From contig NC_087069.1 of assembly GCF_963678635.1 (NCBI RefSeq), forward strand, positions 8,878,633-8,942,632: a stretch of 64,000 bases of DNA, given 5' to 3'. The position numbers were made by a program, and so were the translations under genes. Numbering within the stretch: position 1 is the first letter of the stretch; each line of letters starts with the position of its first letter. A model generated the notes under the pieces. It was not told the origin of the DNA. It did no database searches and saw nothing but the letters and a program-made list of their open reading frames with translations. Source of the stretch: Symsagittifera roscoffensis. Taxonomy: Eukaryota; Xenacoelomorpha; Acoela; Convolutidae. Of the stretch, positions 11,281 through 22,221 are shown in pieces.

Positions 11281-11934
11281 GATTCATTAAATACTCTACT
11301 CCGCGAAAAAGTGGAGTCACATGTGGTCTACGTTTCTTTCGCAGTTCAGTTTAATCATCTAGTTAGAATTAAACAAATGCATATTTTTTGTTTAATTTAG
11401 TCGTTTTCGCTTTTCAATAAGACTTGCAATAATCATTGTTGCTGAAACTTGACTGAAAATTGTTGAAATTGTTACTGAAAGTACTAAAATTGAGAAAAGT
11501 TGAACTTCTAATAATAGCGCTTTTCGGTTAAATGCGGGGATTCTTAAAATACGAAAACAGAAAACCAAATGCTAAAATCTGATTGGTTGAATTTAAATAC
11601 AACAGTAGCGCGTAGTTTGAGCAGCTCGTACAGTTAGAAAACGATGCGCTGTTAAGTTATTTTGGGCGGAATGAGAAAAAAAAGACCCAAATGTCGAATA
11701 GTTTTTGACTTTATTGAGGACTCAAAGGCAAAAGACTCGAGATATTTTGGCTAGCAAAGCGTGCCCTCCTCTTGGCTAGAACTGTTATAAATATTTTGTG
11801 TGTGCGAGTGGAATTGCTTGCTCTGAACTACTTAGAGTCGGACGAAAACAATTGAATTTCTTTGTATAGACTATGCCCATCGTGTGCAGAAATGGTATGG
11901 TTTTAAGTTTTTTTAATTTAATTTTTTAGGCTTT

Positions 11935-12320
11935 CTAGTGAAGGTTATTACACAAGGGAAGCGTAGTGTCATACTACCAACCTCGCTTTTTCCAATCCAT
12001 GTCGCAATTAAAATTGCTTATTTATTTGGTGGCTCTTTCGCTGCACTAAAATTATATCTGGTTTACTTTGCTGCATATCATTGTATCATTGCATCTTTTT
12101 TATTGGTGGCTAGTGTTAGAAGATAGACAAGTTCATGCCTCAGAGGGACGTGCGACTCTGAAGTTTGGCTTCTTTATTTTAAAAGTAGACGATTTGCCTT
12201 GCTCTGTTCCTTAGTCTGAGACAGTGATTATAAGCATAGAAATACAGCCCACCTGCGTTTCAGACTATTTTTAACCATCTAAAATTTTGACTATGCCTTT
12301 GTAGATGGGTAAGATTGAGC
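11935..12320 (+). repeat. Dispersed repeat (pair with 9,800-10,170)
   Basis: Diverged direct copy of 9800-10170. The 62-aa ORF at 11,938 lies within it and is not conserved in the partner, so it is not a gene. Confidence 0.65.
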
Positions 12321-14932
12321 TCATTCGTTTTGGAGAAAACTGGTATGTGAAGTCAGTGAGATCTATGTTACCTTCATTTTCATTTGATGGCCACAAATAA
12401 AAACGTGCATCTTTTTTTTACTAAGTTAATTCATTTACACTTTCAATTAAGACCTCCGATAACCAATATTAATTGATCTTTTTGCTGCATTGAGATAATT
12501 TGTATAACTTCAAATAATTATTAGAACTATTTTCTTAAATACAGAATCATTCTTCACAATGCATCATTATTGATTCATCAAATTGAAGAATATGAAGTGG
12601 TATCAAATATCAATTGATCAAGGTTTTACTGAATGAAAGTGAAAGTTAAAAAAGAATAGATCTTTCCAATTAAAGTAAGATATTCATTAAGTTTTTAGAT
12701 ATATTTGTAATTTTAAATGACCTGAGAGTGCTGGGTAGATGGAGCCGGTGTTCAAGAACGCAAACATTAACATTGAAGCGCTAGTTATGTGAAAGGTAAA
12801 CCATATCTTAGTTTTCACCCTTGCTTGTAGGCAAGTTTATTGCAATCGGTAACTAGACTTTTTTCCCTTAATCAACTTGTTCACGGGACTCAATTCTGGA
12901 CTGCTTCACATCTTCTTCCGCTTTGTAATTCCTACTCCTCTTTATTGCAAATTTTAAGCATGGTTGAATTTTATTTTAAATATCCGCTCTTTTCAACATT
13001 TGCTTTATGTTGGTTAAGATTTTTACAACTCGATTTAATAAAAAAAATTTTTTTTCTGTGTTCTTTTTTTCGGCCTATTTTACATCACCATAGTGGCCTT
13101 CCTAGTTTTGAGTAGTTTCAAGGGAAACATAACTTTCACGCTCACGTGTGGATTGCACAAAATGCTGAAAATTCTAATAGAAATCGATGGGTTTCGGCCT
13201 ATAATATATTGGCTCAATGGCCTCATATTGCATCTTTCGGCGAGCGCAAAAAGTTTTCTGTGTGGGTGTCTGTTTTGAGGCCGAGGGGATCATAATAGCT
13301 TCTTATTAGTCTTAAAACTTTTTGAATTGTTTTGTGTTTTTTCTTTTCGTTGTCTTTGGGCTTGATAGGTTTAGCCTGTATTACATTAGTTTAGTCGCCT
13401 CATATTACGTCGTTTCACGAGCTGTGTCTGTGTTTTGTGGGTGAGGGGACTTAATAACTTTTTATTGGTCAAAAATTTTCGGCTTTATTTTTATTTTCCT
13501 TTTTTTTCGGACTGACGGGTTTCTGCTAATGTATTTCCGGCTTTTTTACAGCTTAATAACTTTTTTATTTCGATGCTAGTTTCACATTCGTTTGTCTTGG
13601 CTTATTTTTGTTTCAAAACTAGTCTGATCGATAGTAATTTTTTTTCGATGTTAAACAATTCCGTTAAACAATTCTCTGTTAAACAATTCCGTTTTTAAAT
13701 CAACATGCCAAAAAAGCTTAAAAGACAAATATTTTGCCAGCAAATTGAGCTCTCTTCTCAGCCTCTATTGAAAGTGTGGCTGTTTTTTTTTTCTCACAAT
13801 CTGTCTTATCTGTTTTTAACTGCTCGCTTCCCTTAGTGATTTTTTCCGGCGCTTCAGATTTTACTTTGTAGGCTGATCGGAAGGTCTAGTTGTAAGCGGT
13901 AAACTGTATTTTACATTGTTATTGAAACTGGGGCGTTTTGGGTTTCAATTTTTCGTTCTAAAATTATTTATAAAGTTGAAATAACAATAATTAATTGAGA
14001 GAAATCTGCCACTTTGTCCAAATTGCTTAAGCTACAGCGCAATGATTAAAGAGAATTTGTTTTCTCGTGGTTCAATGGTCTTAAACTTCAATGGTTCAAT
14101 GGAAAAAAAATGGTCTCCAGCTGACGTTCTGCTTGCAAAGTAACTGGGCGCGCTGTTATGTCGTATTGTAGTAAAATAGTAAATCACTCATTTTTTAGTA
14201 ACTGTTAGTTGTGATTCAGTTGGTTATTCTTCGTGTTATTCACAATGAAGTTTTAAATCTGTGTTTGCTTCTAGTCTTTTGTCTACTATTTTCATCTTTC
14301 TGCCAAGTGATTTTTCTGCCAAATGACTTCAGTGCGACCAATCTGAAACAATGCAAAAATTTTGCCACCTTTTTGTTGGCAACTGAAATTCTGGATGTTA
14401 ATTATGCTCCCCTATTGCAAACAAGAGGAGGGATTGTAGGATTAGATGATGGGTGTGGCAGAGGATATTCGTTACAAAATGGACGGTAGAAAGTTCATGT
14501 TTGCTGAATTTGATGAGTTTTGATAGGGGTGGAAGTTCTGAAATTCTTAACTCGGTTCTATAAGGGGGATATTTAAGAAGATCCGAAGTTCCATTCTGCT
14601 TTTTTTCTTTCGGAGGGTAGTTTTGATATACTTAGACTTTTGATATCCACGAAAGATAGCTCATTGTCACGAAAGAACATAAGCAGGCTGACTTTCCGCA
14701 TGCTAAATTTTTGACAGTTTCTGTTTTAGTTTGTCTAGAAGCCTGCGCAGTTTTACTATAATTGCGACTTGCTTTTTTGAGGCTTTTTAAGCCAGTTCTT
14801 TTGAATCAAATTTCAGTGCTCGTAACTCTAGTATGAGGCAACCTTTCTCAGCCCAGAAATTAAACAATAAATACAATTAATTCTTAACCCGGGAAGGGAA
14901 TCAGTGGTTATCTGCGAAGAGCTGAGCAGCTC
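12321..14932. other. No gene recognised; AT-rich repeat-derived DNA
   Basis: A SINE head (TTGCAATCGGTAACTAGACTTT) is visible at 12,838-12,860. The rest has no supported gene. A 92-aa ORF at 14,211 with a hydrophobic start has no splice or homology support. Confidence 0.5.
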
Positions 14933-15242
14933 GTTTGTTATTTTATGTTAAGTTGGTCGATTTCCTCACGAGTTATCATTTAAAACAAAGTATAGTTTGC
15001 CGGAAATTTTTATTCAACGTGGATGTCCTTGTGTTGTGTTTATATGGTGATAATCAACGGTGAAAGGAAGCGATAAAAAAAACCGGTAATTTGTTCTAAA
15101 TCGGATGTGGGACTTGTTTCATACATCCCTTTGTGTGTAATATCAACCCAATCCGGCCTCTCACTCAAATCTTTATATCTTTGTCCACTCCTGGAACTAT
15201 TCCCGTATGAGTCATTATGACCCGGGTATCTCAACCCGCTCC
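14933..15242 (+). repeat. Left ~310-bp flanking direct repeat of the LTR element
   Basis: Starts GTTTGTTATTTTATG and ends ACCCGCTCC, next to the LTR. It matches 24,620-24,928 with about seven substitutions and one indel. The right copy contains a real exon end and intron start. In this copy the donor has changed (AAAGGGATGTATG instead of AAAGGTACGTATG) and no acceptor is attached, so it is a dead duplicate. It starts and stops at or within 2 bases of the element ends, as a target-site duplication would, but is far longer than the usual 4-6 bp. Confidence 0.9.
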
Positions 15243-15244
15243 AA

Positions 15245-17615
15245 TGTAGATTCTTTTCCGGGGAGTCGTCTCCTCTAAGCAGGTTTTCACTCTACTCAAC
15301 TGCCGCAGAGTTTCTCCCCTTTATACCGTGTAATGGTGGGGGACACTAAGACACGATATGATCCACAATCCCGAAAAGGTTATGTTGGTGGTCAGACTAA
15401 ATCGGCCGATCAAAGGATTACGCAACTTCCCCCTTAATTTAGGTTCTTTTCGGCTCTCCTCTCACGCTTTTAGCTAGTTCAGCAAATCGTGGGTACAATA
15501 AGTAAATTCTCAATCGCAAAGGAAATAAAACAATTTACAGTGCCCTTAATGTGCTAACTACTATTTAGCAACTTCTATATTGAAGCCCGCGTCCCGTTCC
15601 GTTCAATCACTCGTAAATGTTCGGTTGACTCTATTCAAAACTCGCCTACTCTAGCAGAGCAGCGACGCAACTAGTTCAACCCGGTACTAAACTCGGGTTC
15701 CAGCGCAACTCGCTCGCACAGTCTCAACCCGGTACTAAACTCGGGTTCCCGCGCAACTCGCTCGCACAACTGTCTCAACCCAGTACTAAACTCGGGTTCC
15801 AGAGCAACTCGCTCGCACAACTGTCTCAACCCGATACTAAACTCGGGTTCCAGCGCAACTCGCTCACTAGCAATAATTGTTCTCTTCTCTGATTGAGAAC
15901 CCATTACCCTTAGTAGTAGCTAACACTGTTCTCTAAGTAACTGAGAACCCACTACTCTCTCTAGTAGTTATCACTGTTCTGCCAGTTCGGTGGTTGTACC
16001 TTAATCGCGTATCGTTATCTTTATTTACTTTCGGTTCGGTCAGAGGCGTACCGTTCCCTATCCCTACTAACATTCACTTAACTAGCTGCCACTCAGGACT
16101 TATCAGCTGAATCAACCATTAGGTCAGCTTTAATTTAACATCGGGGTGCCACTTAGTTAATCAGGACATACTGAGCAAACATTGGGTTCAACTACAAAAT
16201 CAGCTCCCAAGAGTATTTGACAAATGACCCCTTGCATGACTTTATTTTAGTTCTTCCTAACTTTTTCCCTTTCCTATGAATTGGGTAGTTCTCCCGCAAC
16301 CGGTAATTTAACTTCCGTGATACTTGAAAAAATTCCATTTTTGGTCATTTTAAATTTTATTCCCTTAAGTCCAAGGGCTGGGTAATTCCCTTCCCCGTGT
16401 CCGTTTTGATCCGAAAAAACACCACAAGAATTTGTTTAATATGCTGGGACTGTTCATAAAATCTTCATCTCGAAATTCCTAATTCCCCCCATAGATGTTA
16501 TCAATTTTTGTACGGGGCTGTATTTTTTTTGTTTGTCGCTCTTATCGAAAGTCCAAGTGGAGTGGGTTAAGCTGACCACAATGTTTGCTAATTATAGAAA
16601 ATCACTTTCGCTGGGGTACAAAGGTCAAAACTAAAAACTCTCTATTTAGGGGCCTCCCCTTACCTCCCCAGGTGGGTAGGTACCCATTACGGGTCCTTAC
16701 AATGCTAATTTATTGCTTTTCATGGGGTTCCGGGGTCTTGCAGTCAAAAATGCCAAATGACCTCTTAGAGGTCATCCGAGGTCAAATGTCTTATTTTCGA
16801 TGGGAGATCATTCTCACTAAGTTTCCTTCATATCGGACCATCCCTTCCCATACTTTCGAAAATATTGGGTCAATTAACACTTTTCCCTAAAATTGCCATT
16901 TTTCACCTCATAGGAAGTTCCGGAGAGGATTGGGTCACAAGATGCCCACCTACTGGGTTGGGCCCCCCTTCACATTGGTGCATTAAAATCACCAGTCAAT
17001 TATCACTATCAGGTGTTAATAGCCTTATTCAATTTTCAAGTGCTAATAGCTTCCGACGTAGCCGCCGGATTGGGACCAAACATTGATACATTATAGGTCT
17101 TACCCCAACCTACCATCCTCCCAAGTTTCAGCCTCCTAGCATTATCAGGGGTCGAGAAATAACAAAAAGTGGGTTTTGTTTACAGGGCGTAAAACCGGAA
17201 GTAATAACCGGATGCGTTCAAAATCCCTGTAGTGATCTTCCCTCGCCTAGGGCTACAATATATTGCATTATGAAGTCATTCTGACCATTAGTTATCGGTT
17301 TACAAAAAGTGCTAATTGCATTTTCGGAAATCATTATCACTCGCCCCCCAGGGGTCTGGAACTTTGCATGCCCGGTTAAAATCATCTCTATTAGTCACCC
17401 ACCAATTTTCATAAGGATCGGACCAGTGGTTCCCAATCCGGGGGGGGGGGGGGGTTTCCAGATTTTTAGCGCTTTTCCGATTCTTCGCCCTAGAGGTCAA
17501 ATTCAAGGTGCAGGTTCCGATTACGATTGTTTGCTCTCAAACTAAGCATCATGAATTACCAATTTTACACTCAGGTTTCTATAGCATGTAATACAGTAGA
17601 ATCACCAATTCTATA
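15245..17615 (-). repeat. LTR A (3' LTR in element orientation)
   Basis: About 2371 bp, starting TGTAGATTCTTTTCC and ending AATTCTATA on the + strand. The final CA has mutated to TA. It contains four minisatellite units, a 14-G run near 17,440, and lacks ~83 bp present in LTR B near 24,470. The 101-aa and 73-aa + strand ORFs at 16,585 and 16,865 differ from those in LTR B mainly by amino-acid-changing substitutions, so they look non-coding. Confidence 0.9.
15676..15870 (+). repeat. ~51-bp minisatellite in LTR A, 4 units
   Basis: Units contain CAACCCGGTACTAAACTCGG and CAACTCGCTCGCAC. Each unit holds a near-palindrome ACCCGGTACTAAACTCGGGT. LTR B has three units, so array length changed after insertion or between template copies. 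Confidence 0.9.
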
Positions 17616-17627
17616 ATCTTCCCGTCT
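17616..17627 (-). promoter_or_regulatory. Weak polypurine tract candidate
   Basis: On the minus strand AGACGGGAAGAT lies immediately upstream of LTR A. It is mostly purines and correctly placed to prime plus-strand synthesis, but it is shorter and less pure than usual. Confidence 0.4.
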
Positions 17628-18208
17628 AATCTATTATTCTCCCGAATAATGCTAATGACAAAACTTTTTACCGTTTTTCGACTAAGACAAATAGCCAATC
17701 TAACACCTCAACTCGCCTCTTTGTCTAATATCTAATCCCTCTTTTGACACCAATTTTTTTCCTTAACTGGAGTTTCGCTTTTTTTTCTGCTATACTACAC
17801 CGCCTTGTACTACTCTCCAATTATAGTTCCCTATAGACCCGGTACATGCACCATTGTGTACGTGTTGTGACGCAGCGAACCGCAGGCTTCAGTTTCCGTA
17901 GACTCTTACATAATCAATTTATCTATGTTAGCACCAAGGGTTGCTTCCTTGAGTGAAGCAACTAAGAGTCTAAGAAAGATTTTTAAGGCGGTGTGAAATA
18001 CCTCCACCATTCTATCGAAACAATAAATTATACTACCAAGATTTTCACTGAGTTTCTATCCGTCTTACTGTTGGAGATGTTTCTAAAGCACTTATAAATA
18101 TCGCAAATGGGATGAGAATGTGAGAGAGGGAGAAAGAGTTTTCAGGTTTACTCACTGAACTGAACTGAACCCCGTACTAGTTCACCAACCTCTTGTTTCA
18201 AGTCTCTT
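17628..18208. other. Interior 3' non-coding region of LTR element
   Basis: No ORF or domain is seen between the last minus-strand ORF and the polypurine tract. Short AG-rich runs occur around 18,120-18,140. Confidence 0.6.
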
Positions 18209-19087
18209 TCATCGCTCCTCCTGTCGTTTCCATCTGTCTACGAGGTGCCGGTAGTCCTGCTGCGGCACAGTCCAGTTATCCGACTCCCCCATAGCATCTG
18301 GGGGACGCCAACACTGCTTCGGGACCTCGCCCTCTGATGCGGCCGAGCTCCGGTCAACTTCATCTTCACCGAACAAAGACAGCTTTTTCCATCGATCGAT
18401 CAAATTGTGGAAGTAGGCGGCCTTTACATCTCCAGGCCCCACTTCCCTTCTACTGCCAAGCCACTCTCGGTCATCGTTTGTTCGGAATCGCTTGGATGAC
18501 CTACGGGAACCTTCTGATCTGCTACCCGCAAGCAGATTTTGACGTTCGTCCCATACTTTCCTAGACTTTCTGTGTTTGCACGTCGTTTCCGTCATCTCTT
18601 GGCACATTTCAGCCCAAGTAGTTTTCGTTTCGTCCATGTTAGTGTCATCTGGCCTTTGCACGGTTGCAATCATCATCTGTTCTTCCGCAGAGGCATCGTC
18701 CCCACTTCTCAGAAAACCATCTGCAGTCTCGTCCTCGTCAAAACTCAACTCATCATCGTCAGTCCCGTCTAAGGAGCCTTTCGTTTTTTCATCGTTCCCG
18801 CCCGGAGCAATCGTTACTTCTCTTCTCCCCCGTCCAAGCATCGCGACTACGCTTCGCGTGCCGTTTGTGTGTGACAGTAAGAATGTAATTGGGCGACTCA
18901 AAATTGGAAAGAAACGGGGAAATAATCCAATTCCACGCGTTGACTCCCCCACTTCAATCATTTTCCCACTCGTAACTTTGCCGCCTATTACCACAGCATT
19001 CTCTTCACTATGCTCATCGACCGATTTCTCATTTTGTCCCATCTCCGTCGGTAGACGCGTTCCATTGAGTTGTCGTCGGGTTCGCAA
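18209..19087 (-). CDS. LTR-element ORF 4: acidic protein with duplicated DRWK motif
   Basis: 292 codons in a third frame, overlapping the end of ORF 3 by 100 bases; entry from ORF 3 would need a -1 shift. I do not recognise the protein. The N-terminal half is mixed and charged. The middle is strongly acidic (DGTDDDELSFDEDE). The C-terminal ~80 residues carry two copies of a YxHNLIDRWKK / YRHLVDRWKRQ motif about 60 residues apart. There is no zinc knuckle, reverse transcriptase or integrase signature. A faint retropepsin-end-like stretch (VVAMLGRGRREVTIAPGG) may be another module remnant. It is called coding because it is long, shares orientation with the other element ORFs and is compositionally distinct from the AT-rich host. 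Confidence 0.55.
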   Translation of the reverse strand: MRTRRQLNGTRLPTEMGQNEKSVDEHSEENAVVIGGKVTSGKMIEVGESTRGIGLFPRFFPILSRPITFLLSHTNGTRSVVAMLGRGRREVTIAPGGNDEKTKGSLDGTDDDELSFDEDETADGFLRSGDDASAEEQMMIATVQRPDDTNMDETKTTWAEMCQEMTETTCKHRKSRKVWDERQNLLAGSRSEGSRRSSKRFRTNDDREWLGSRREVGPGDVKAAYFHNLIDRWKKLSLFGEDEVDRSSAASEGEVPKQCWRPPDAMGESDNWTVPQQDYRHLVDRWKRQEER

Positions 19088-20040
19088 TTCCCCAGATCAC
19101 CTTCTCTCAAAGAGCCATGACTCATTCCCTTACACTCGTTTTCCTGACCGCTACTTTCGGAAACTTCGATGTCTATTCGCTCGGTGAACTCGTCAACCAT
19201 CGCCGATTCGCCAATTCTGATCTCAGTCATTTCTGTGCCAGGTCCCGCACCCTCGTGATAAACCAGCACCGTGTCACAGGAGTCTGTAGTCGCATCTGCA
19301 TGGGCGCATACTCTTCCTGAATCTATTCCACGTCGGATTTGAAATCTCGGTCTCCCAAGACATCTGAATCTGACCTGAATTGGACTACTGCACTTCGTTC
19401 CAGTTTTCAGAACTTCGTTCCTCATGTCGAAAACGAAATCTTCCTTCTGTTCATACCAAACGAGTCCAAGTGTTAGATCAACATCCAGTCCATCGACCAC
19501 CAAGACTGCGGTCCTTCTGTTAAACTGTCCCAGCTGCAGCACGATTGACGCTCTGCCAACTACTTCCAAACTGACTCCTGTTTTTGTCTCGAGAACTTCC
19601 TCGGCCTGTCTCAGGGGCCTCTCTGATCCAATCAACCGGTAGGCTTTGTAGCTTAATAGGGTCCATTCAGTGTCTGGATCGAGTTACACTTTAGCAGCCC
19701 TGTTGTTGACGTAGCCATTCGTAAATTCTCTGATGGGCATCCAACACCTGTCGTCCGTCTCCACGGGAGTTGATTCACTCACTTCCTTCCTCGCATTCTT
19801 GGGGGCCACAACTCGTGACTCCTTCACTTCGCGTCCCACCACCGGCTTGTCATCTCCGTCTTTCCGATCTACTAACTGTGTCTGAGACTCCTCTGCGAGT
19901 TCAATTTTCTGTGGCCTTGGGCACGACTCCCATTCGAATGAAACCGCCGAAATTGGTTCGGAACTCGTGAAAAATTTCTTCGACTGCTCATCATAGAAAC
20001 TTCCTATACCTTCATTCATCCATCGAGTACTCAGAACCAT
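18988..20040 (-). CDS. LTR-element ORF 3: end of module 4 plus retropepsin-like module 5
   Basis: One frame with a single internal TAA (19,684-19,686). Before the stop: MVLSTRWMNEG completes module 4, then a charged linker. After the stop, module 5 spans about 19,683-19,398. It has an active-site-like LDPDTEWTLLS, a central GASIV-like VGRASIVLQLG, and the hydrophobic second half VLVVDGLDVDLTLGLVWYEQ, which resembles the conserved ILGLDWL end of Ty3/Gypsy retropepsins. The remainder is a polar, charged linker. The catalytic Asp is kept but the Thr-Gly after it is not. The reading starts where the upstream frame ends (ATGGTTCTGA overlap). Confidence 0.6.
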
Positions 20041-21260
20041 ACCGTGACCACCTCGTGGTTCTCCAAGAGTACTGCTGGGAATGTCCTCTTCAGTCTCCCC
20101 AACTTGATTTCCACCAAAATTAATCCCAACTTTTCGACATCTCGGACATTTCCGTCACATCTTCCAATCAATCTTCCGTTGAACTGCAGTATAGCTGGCC
20201 GTGGCTGCAACGTCTGGTAAGCGTCCAGTCGCATCAAATTGCCCGCAATCTCGTCGTTAAGTTCGGTATCCATTTACACACCATTGGCGAACGCATTCAC
20301 AAACCTCCTGCGAGTTTCAACGTATCTGGTTCTCCGCCCTGCATTCGATTCGACTTCCGTTGCGACCTGAATTTTACCCTCGCTAGTTACAGAACCGGAA
20401 CATTGGGTCTCAGCGCGTGCAGTAAACTCTGTTTCAACGCTACGTTGTCTTGATGTGATGCCAACAGGTTCTGCCAATACACCCAGCCCTTCGTGGATCG
20501 GCTCGGCTAGCTTGGTTTTGTCTTTTCCTTTGCTCGTTGCTCTTGGGACCTCGGGGTTTCTGCCCCCGTCAAGCACAACTTCGAAGTGATGTGGGATCAT
20601 GTCTTCACAATCTTCGGTGATCACCTGAATCGTTTCTTCCCTTCCAGTCCGTAGCACCCCTCTGGGACGCTCGAGGAGCATCCCGTGTCGTCCTTCCAAT
20701 TGTTTGAGACTCAGAACCACGTCGACTTCTATCTCAGTAGCCGCCACCACAACAACATCCAGCCGCTCGGTGAATGTCCCAATCTGCACATCCACTTCTG
20801 CCTGGTACAAAACAACAACGTCACTAACCTGATCGTCCCAGCATTCGTGAATTTTCCCATTGAACGCCTGAAGCTGAGGGGAAGATTCTAGGATCATGAA
20901 AGCACATATTTTCATCATGTGGACTGCAGTAGTCTCTTACAGCTCCATCCGAACTAGGAAGTTGTCCACGAACCCATCAATCAAGTGCAGCTTCGGGTTA
21001 ACCTCGGTTGGCACTTCAGCCGCTTCCAGCATCCTTCTGCTGCCCGATGAATCGTCATTATCACTTCGTATCGAGTGAGCTGCCGTCGTTGAATCTGGTT
21101 CGACCGGCGTGGTCCGTTCGCTATCCATACCCGTTTTCGGCTTCTTCGATTCTTCCACATTCCACATCGATACCTTCTTTTTCGTCCCAACCGTTTCTTC
21201 GTCCAGCATGATCATTGATGTCTTTGGTAGTTTCTCAAAAACTACTAGCGTCGGCTCCAT
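20031..21260 (-). CDS. LTR-element ORF 2: retropepsin-like modules 3 and 4
   Basis: One frame interrupted by two TAA codons, at 20,937-20,939 and 20,274-20,276; the second is directly followed by ATG (TAAATG). Module 3 (about 20,999-20,643) has LHLIDGFVDNFLV at the active-site position, then FNGKI, IGTFTERLDVVVV and DVVLSLKQLEG. Module 4 (from 20,273) has ELNDEIAGNLMRL, FNGRL, DVEKLG and IKLGRLKRTF, and its last strand continues in the next frame. Linkers are rich in Glu, Lys, Ser and Thr. Either the stops are decay, or translation uses readthrough, reinitiation or shifts. The sequence alone does not decide. Confidence 0.55.
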
Positions 21261-21996
21261 TAGGTTGCTCTCGTGACACAGCGCTCTTTTTTTTGTGGCT
21301 TACGAATAGTTTGTGACACTCCGCAAGTCCCTGAGCACTCAGGACTACATCTGAATCGAGAACTCGGTTACTGACAACGATCAACATGAAGGTTCCCTCA
21401 AAGCTACCGAATCCGACTCTTGTTCTGATGTATCCGAGGGCCTCGACCTTTCGTTCTTTTCCATTGAATGTTCCTTTCAACTTTCCATTGAATCTCCGGA
21501 CAGCGTCTTCGCACCCGAGGGGTTCAAGCAAACCTTCGGATATCAAATTGCAATCTGTCCTATTGTCAATCTCAATGTCCACTATTTCGTCACACACACT
21601 GCCCCAAACGAATGTTCGTCCCTTGTTAGCCGATTCCGATCTGGGGGCAAAATGTTCTCCTCCAACTTCTCCTGTCAGCATTCTGGGATAGTCGGAGGGA
21701 GTCATAATCTGCCTCATTCTGCTTTCACCGAAGGGAGTGCCAATCTCTTCCAGCAATGGCACTGAACTATCGCTTGCATGAATACAGCGCCGCTGATAGT
21801 CAACCCTGATTTCTGACTTTCTTTTCAGCGTGCTGAGACTAATCAACAAGGGTCTGAACAAGTTCTCCACAACGATAACTACTATTTTTTCGGTTATTGA
21901 TCCTATCTCCAACTTCATGATTGTCCAGCCATGAATGGCAGCACCGTCATGCCTTGGACCGCAGTAGTTCCTCAGTTCCTTCCTCGGATGCATCAT
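21235..21996 (-). CDS. LTR-element ORF 1: retropepsin-like modules 1 (partial) and 2
   Basis: 253 codons without a stop. Residues ~24-73 look like the second half of a retropepsin fold (LEIGSITEKIVVIVVENL, LISLSTLKR), with the active-site half missing. Residues ~129-240 form the best-preserved module: VDIEIDNRTDCNLISEGLL (compare the VDTGA..SLIS core of retropepsins), RRFNGKL, VEALGYI, VGFGSFEGTFMLIVV and DVVLSAQGLAE. The catalytic Asp is present but the Thr-Gly is replaced by Asn-Arg, so proteolysis is doubtful. The region between modules is polar. It overlaps ORF 2 by 26 bases; passage would need a +1 shift. Confidence 0.65.
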   Translation of the reverse strand: MMHPRKELRNYCGPRHDGAAIHGWTIMKLEIGSITEKIVVIVVENLFRPLLISLSTLKRKSEIRVDYQRRCIHASDSSVPLLEEIGTPFGESRMRQIMTPSDYPRMLTGEVGGEHFAPRSESANKGRTFVWGSVCDEIVDIEIDNRTDCNLISEGLLEPLGCEDAVRRFNGKLKGTFNGKERKVEALGYIRTRVGFGSFEGTFMLIVVSNRVLDSDVVLSAQGLAECHKLFVSHKKKSAVSREQPNGADASSF

Positions 21997-22221
21997 TCTA
22001 AAATCGACGTAGTTGATCTAATTCGAATAAACCACGCTACCTAAGTTGGTTCTTAACAGAAACAGATCGTCTATTCTCGCTTTGAATAACACTTCGCTTG
22101 CATCTTGATTGTCTCGATTCATTTTCTTCTTCGTTGTTCGGTCTCTTCGTCCAACACTCGTTGTTGCCGAATCCAAAGATCGTTATTCGCTCGATAAAGA
22201 AAGCCCACCCAGGAGCGCCAA
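21997..22221 (-). other. Element 5' leader between LTR B and ORF 1
   Basis: It contains the primer-binding-site-like sequence at its LTR edge. The 79-aa minus ORF ending at 22,037 crosses from the LTR into this leader and shows no domain. Confidence 0.5.
22203..22220 (-). promoter_or_regulatory. Primer-binding-site-like sequence
   Basis: Minus-strand TGGCGCTCCTGGGTGGGC begins one base after the LTR end (CTACA-T-TGG). TGG is complementary to the CCA end of tRNAs, and the implied tRNA end would have discriminator G before CCA. I cannot assign the tRNA with confidence. Confidence 0.6.

Noticed and set aside
9800-12320. Second case of long direct repeats flush with an LTR (9.8 and 11.9 kb around 10.4-11.2 kb)
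   Set aside because: The repeats end hundreds of bases from the LTR-like segment, and a third relative exists at 60.3 kb, so they are dispersed repeats and not an insertion duplication.
14211-14489. 92-aa ORF with a hydrophobic start
   Set aside because: No paralogue, splice context or codon signal; a chance ORF in T-rich DNA.
15676-15870. CRISPR-like array
   Set aside because: The units are contiguous, without unique spacers.
15671-15904. Repetitive 77-aa minus ORF (EPEFSTGL repeats)
   Set aside because: A direct product of the ~51-bp minisatellite; unit number differs between LTRs and no other support exists.
16585-17086. 101-aa and 73-aa + strand ORFs present in both LTRs
   Set aside because: Differences between LTR copies mostly change amino acids. 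They are open by chance in a recent duplication and oppose the element's coding strand.
18337-21691. Many + strand ORFs of 60-203 aa inside the LTR element
   Set aside because: Shadows of the minus-strand frames. They lack the repeated module pattern seen on the minus strand.
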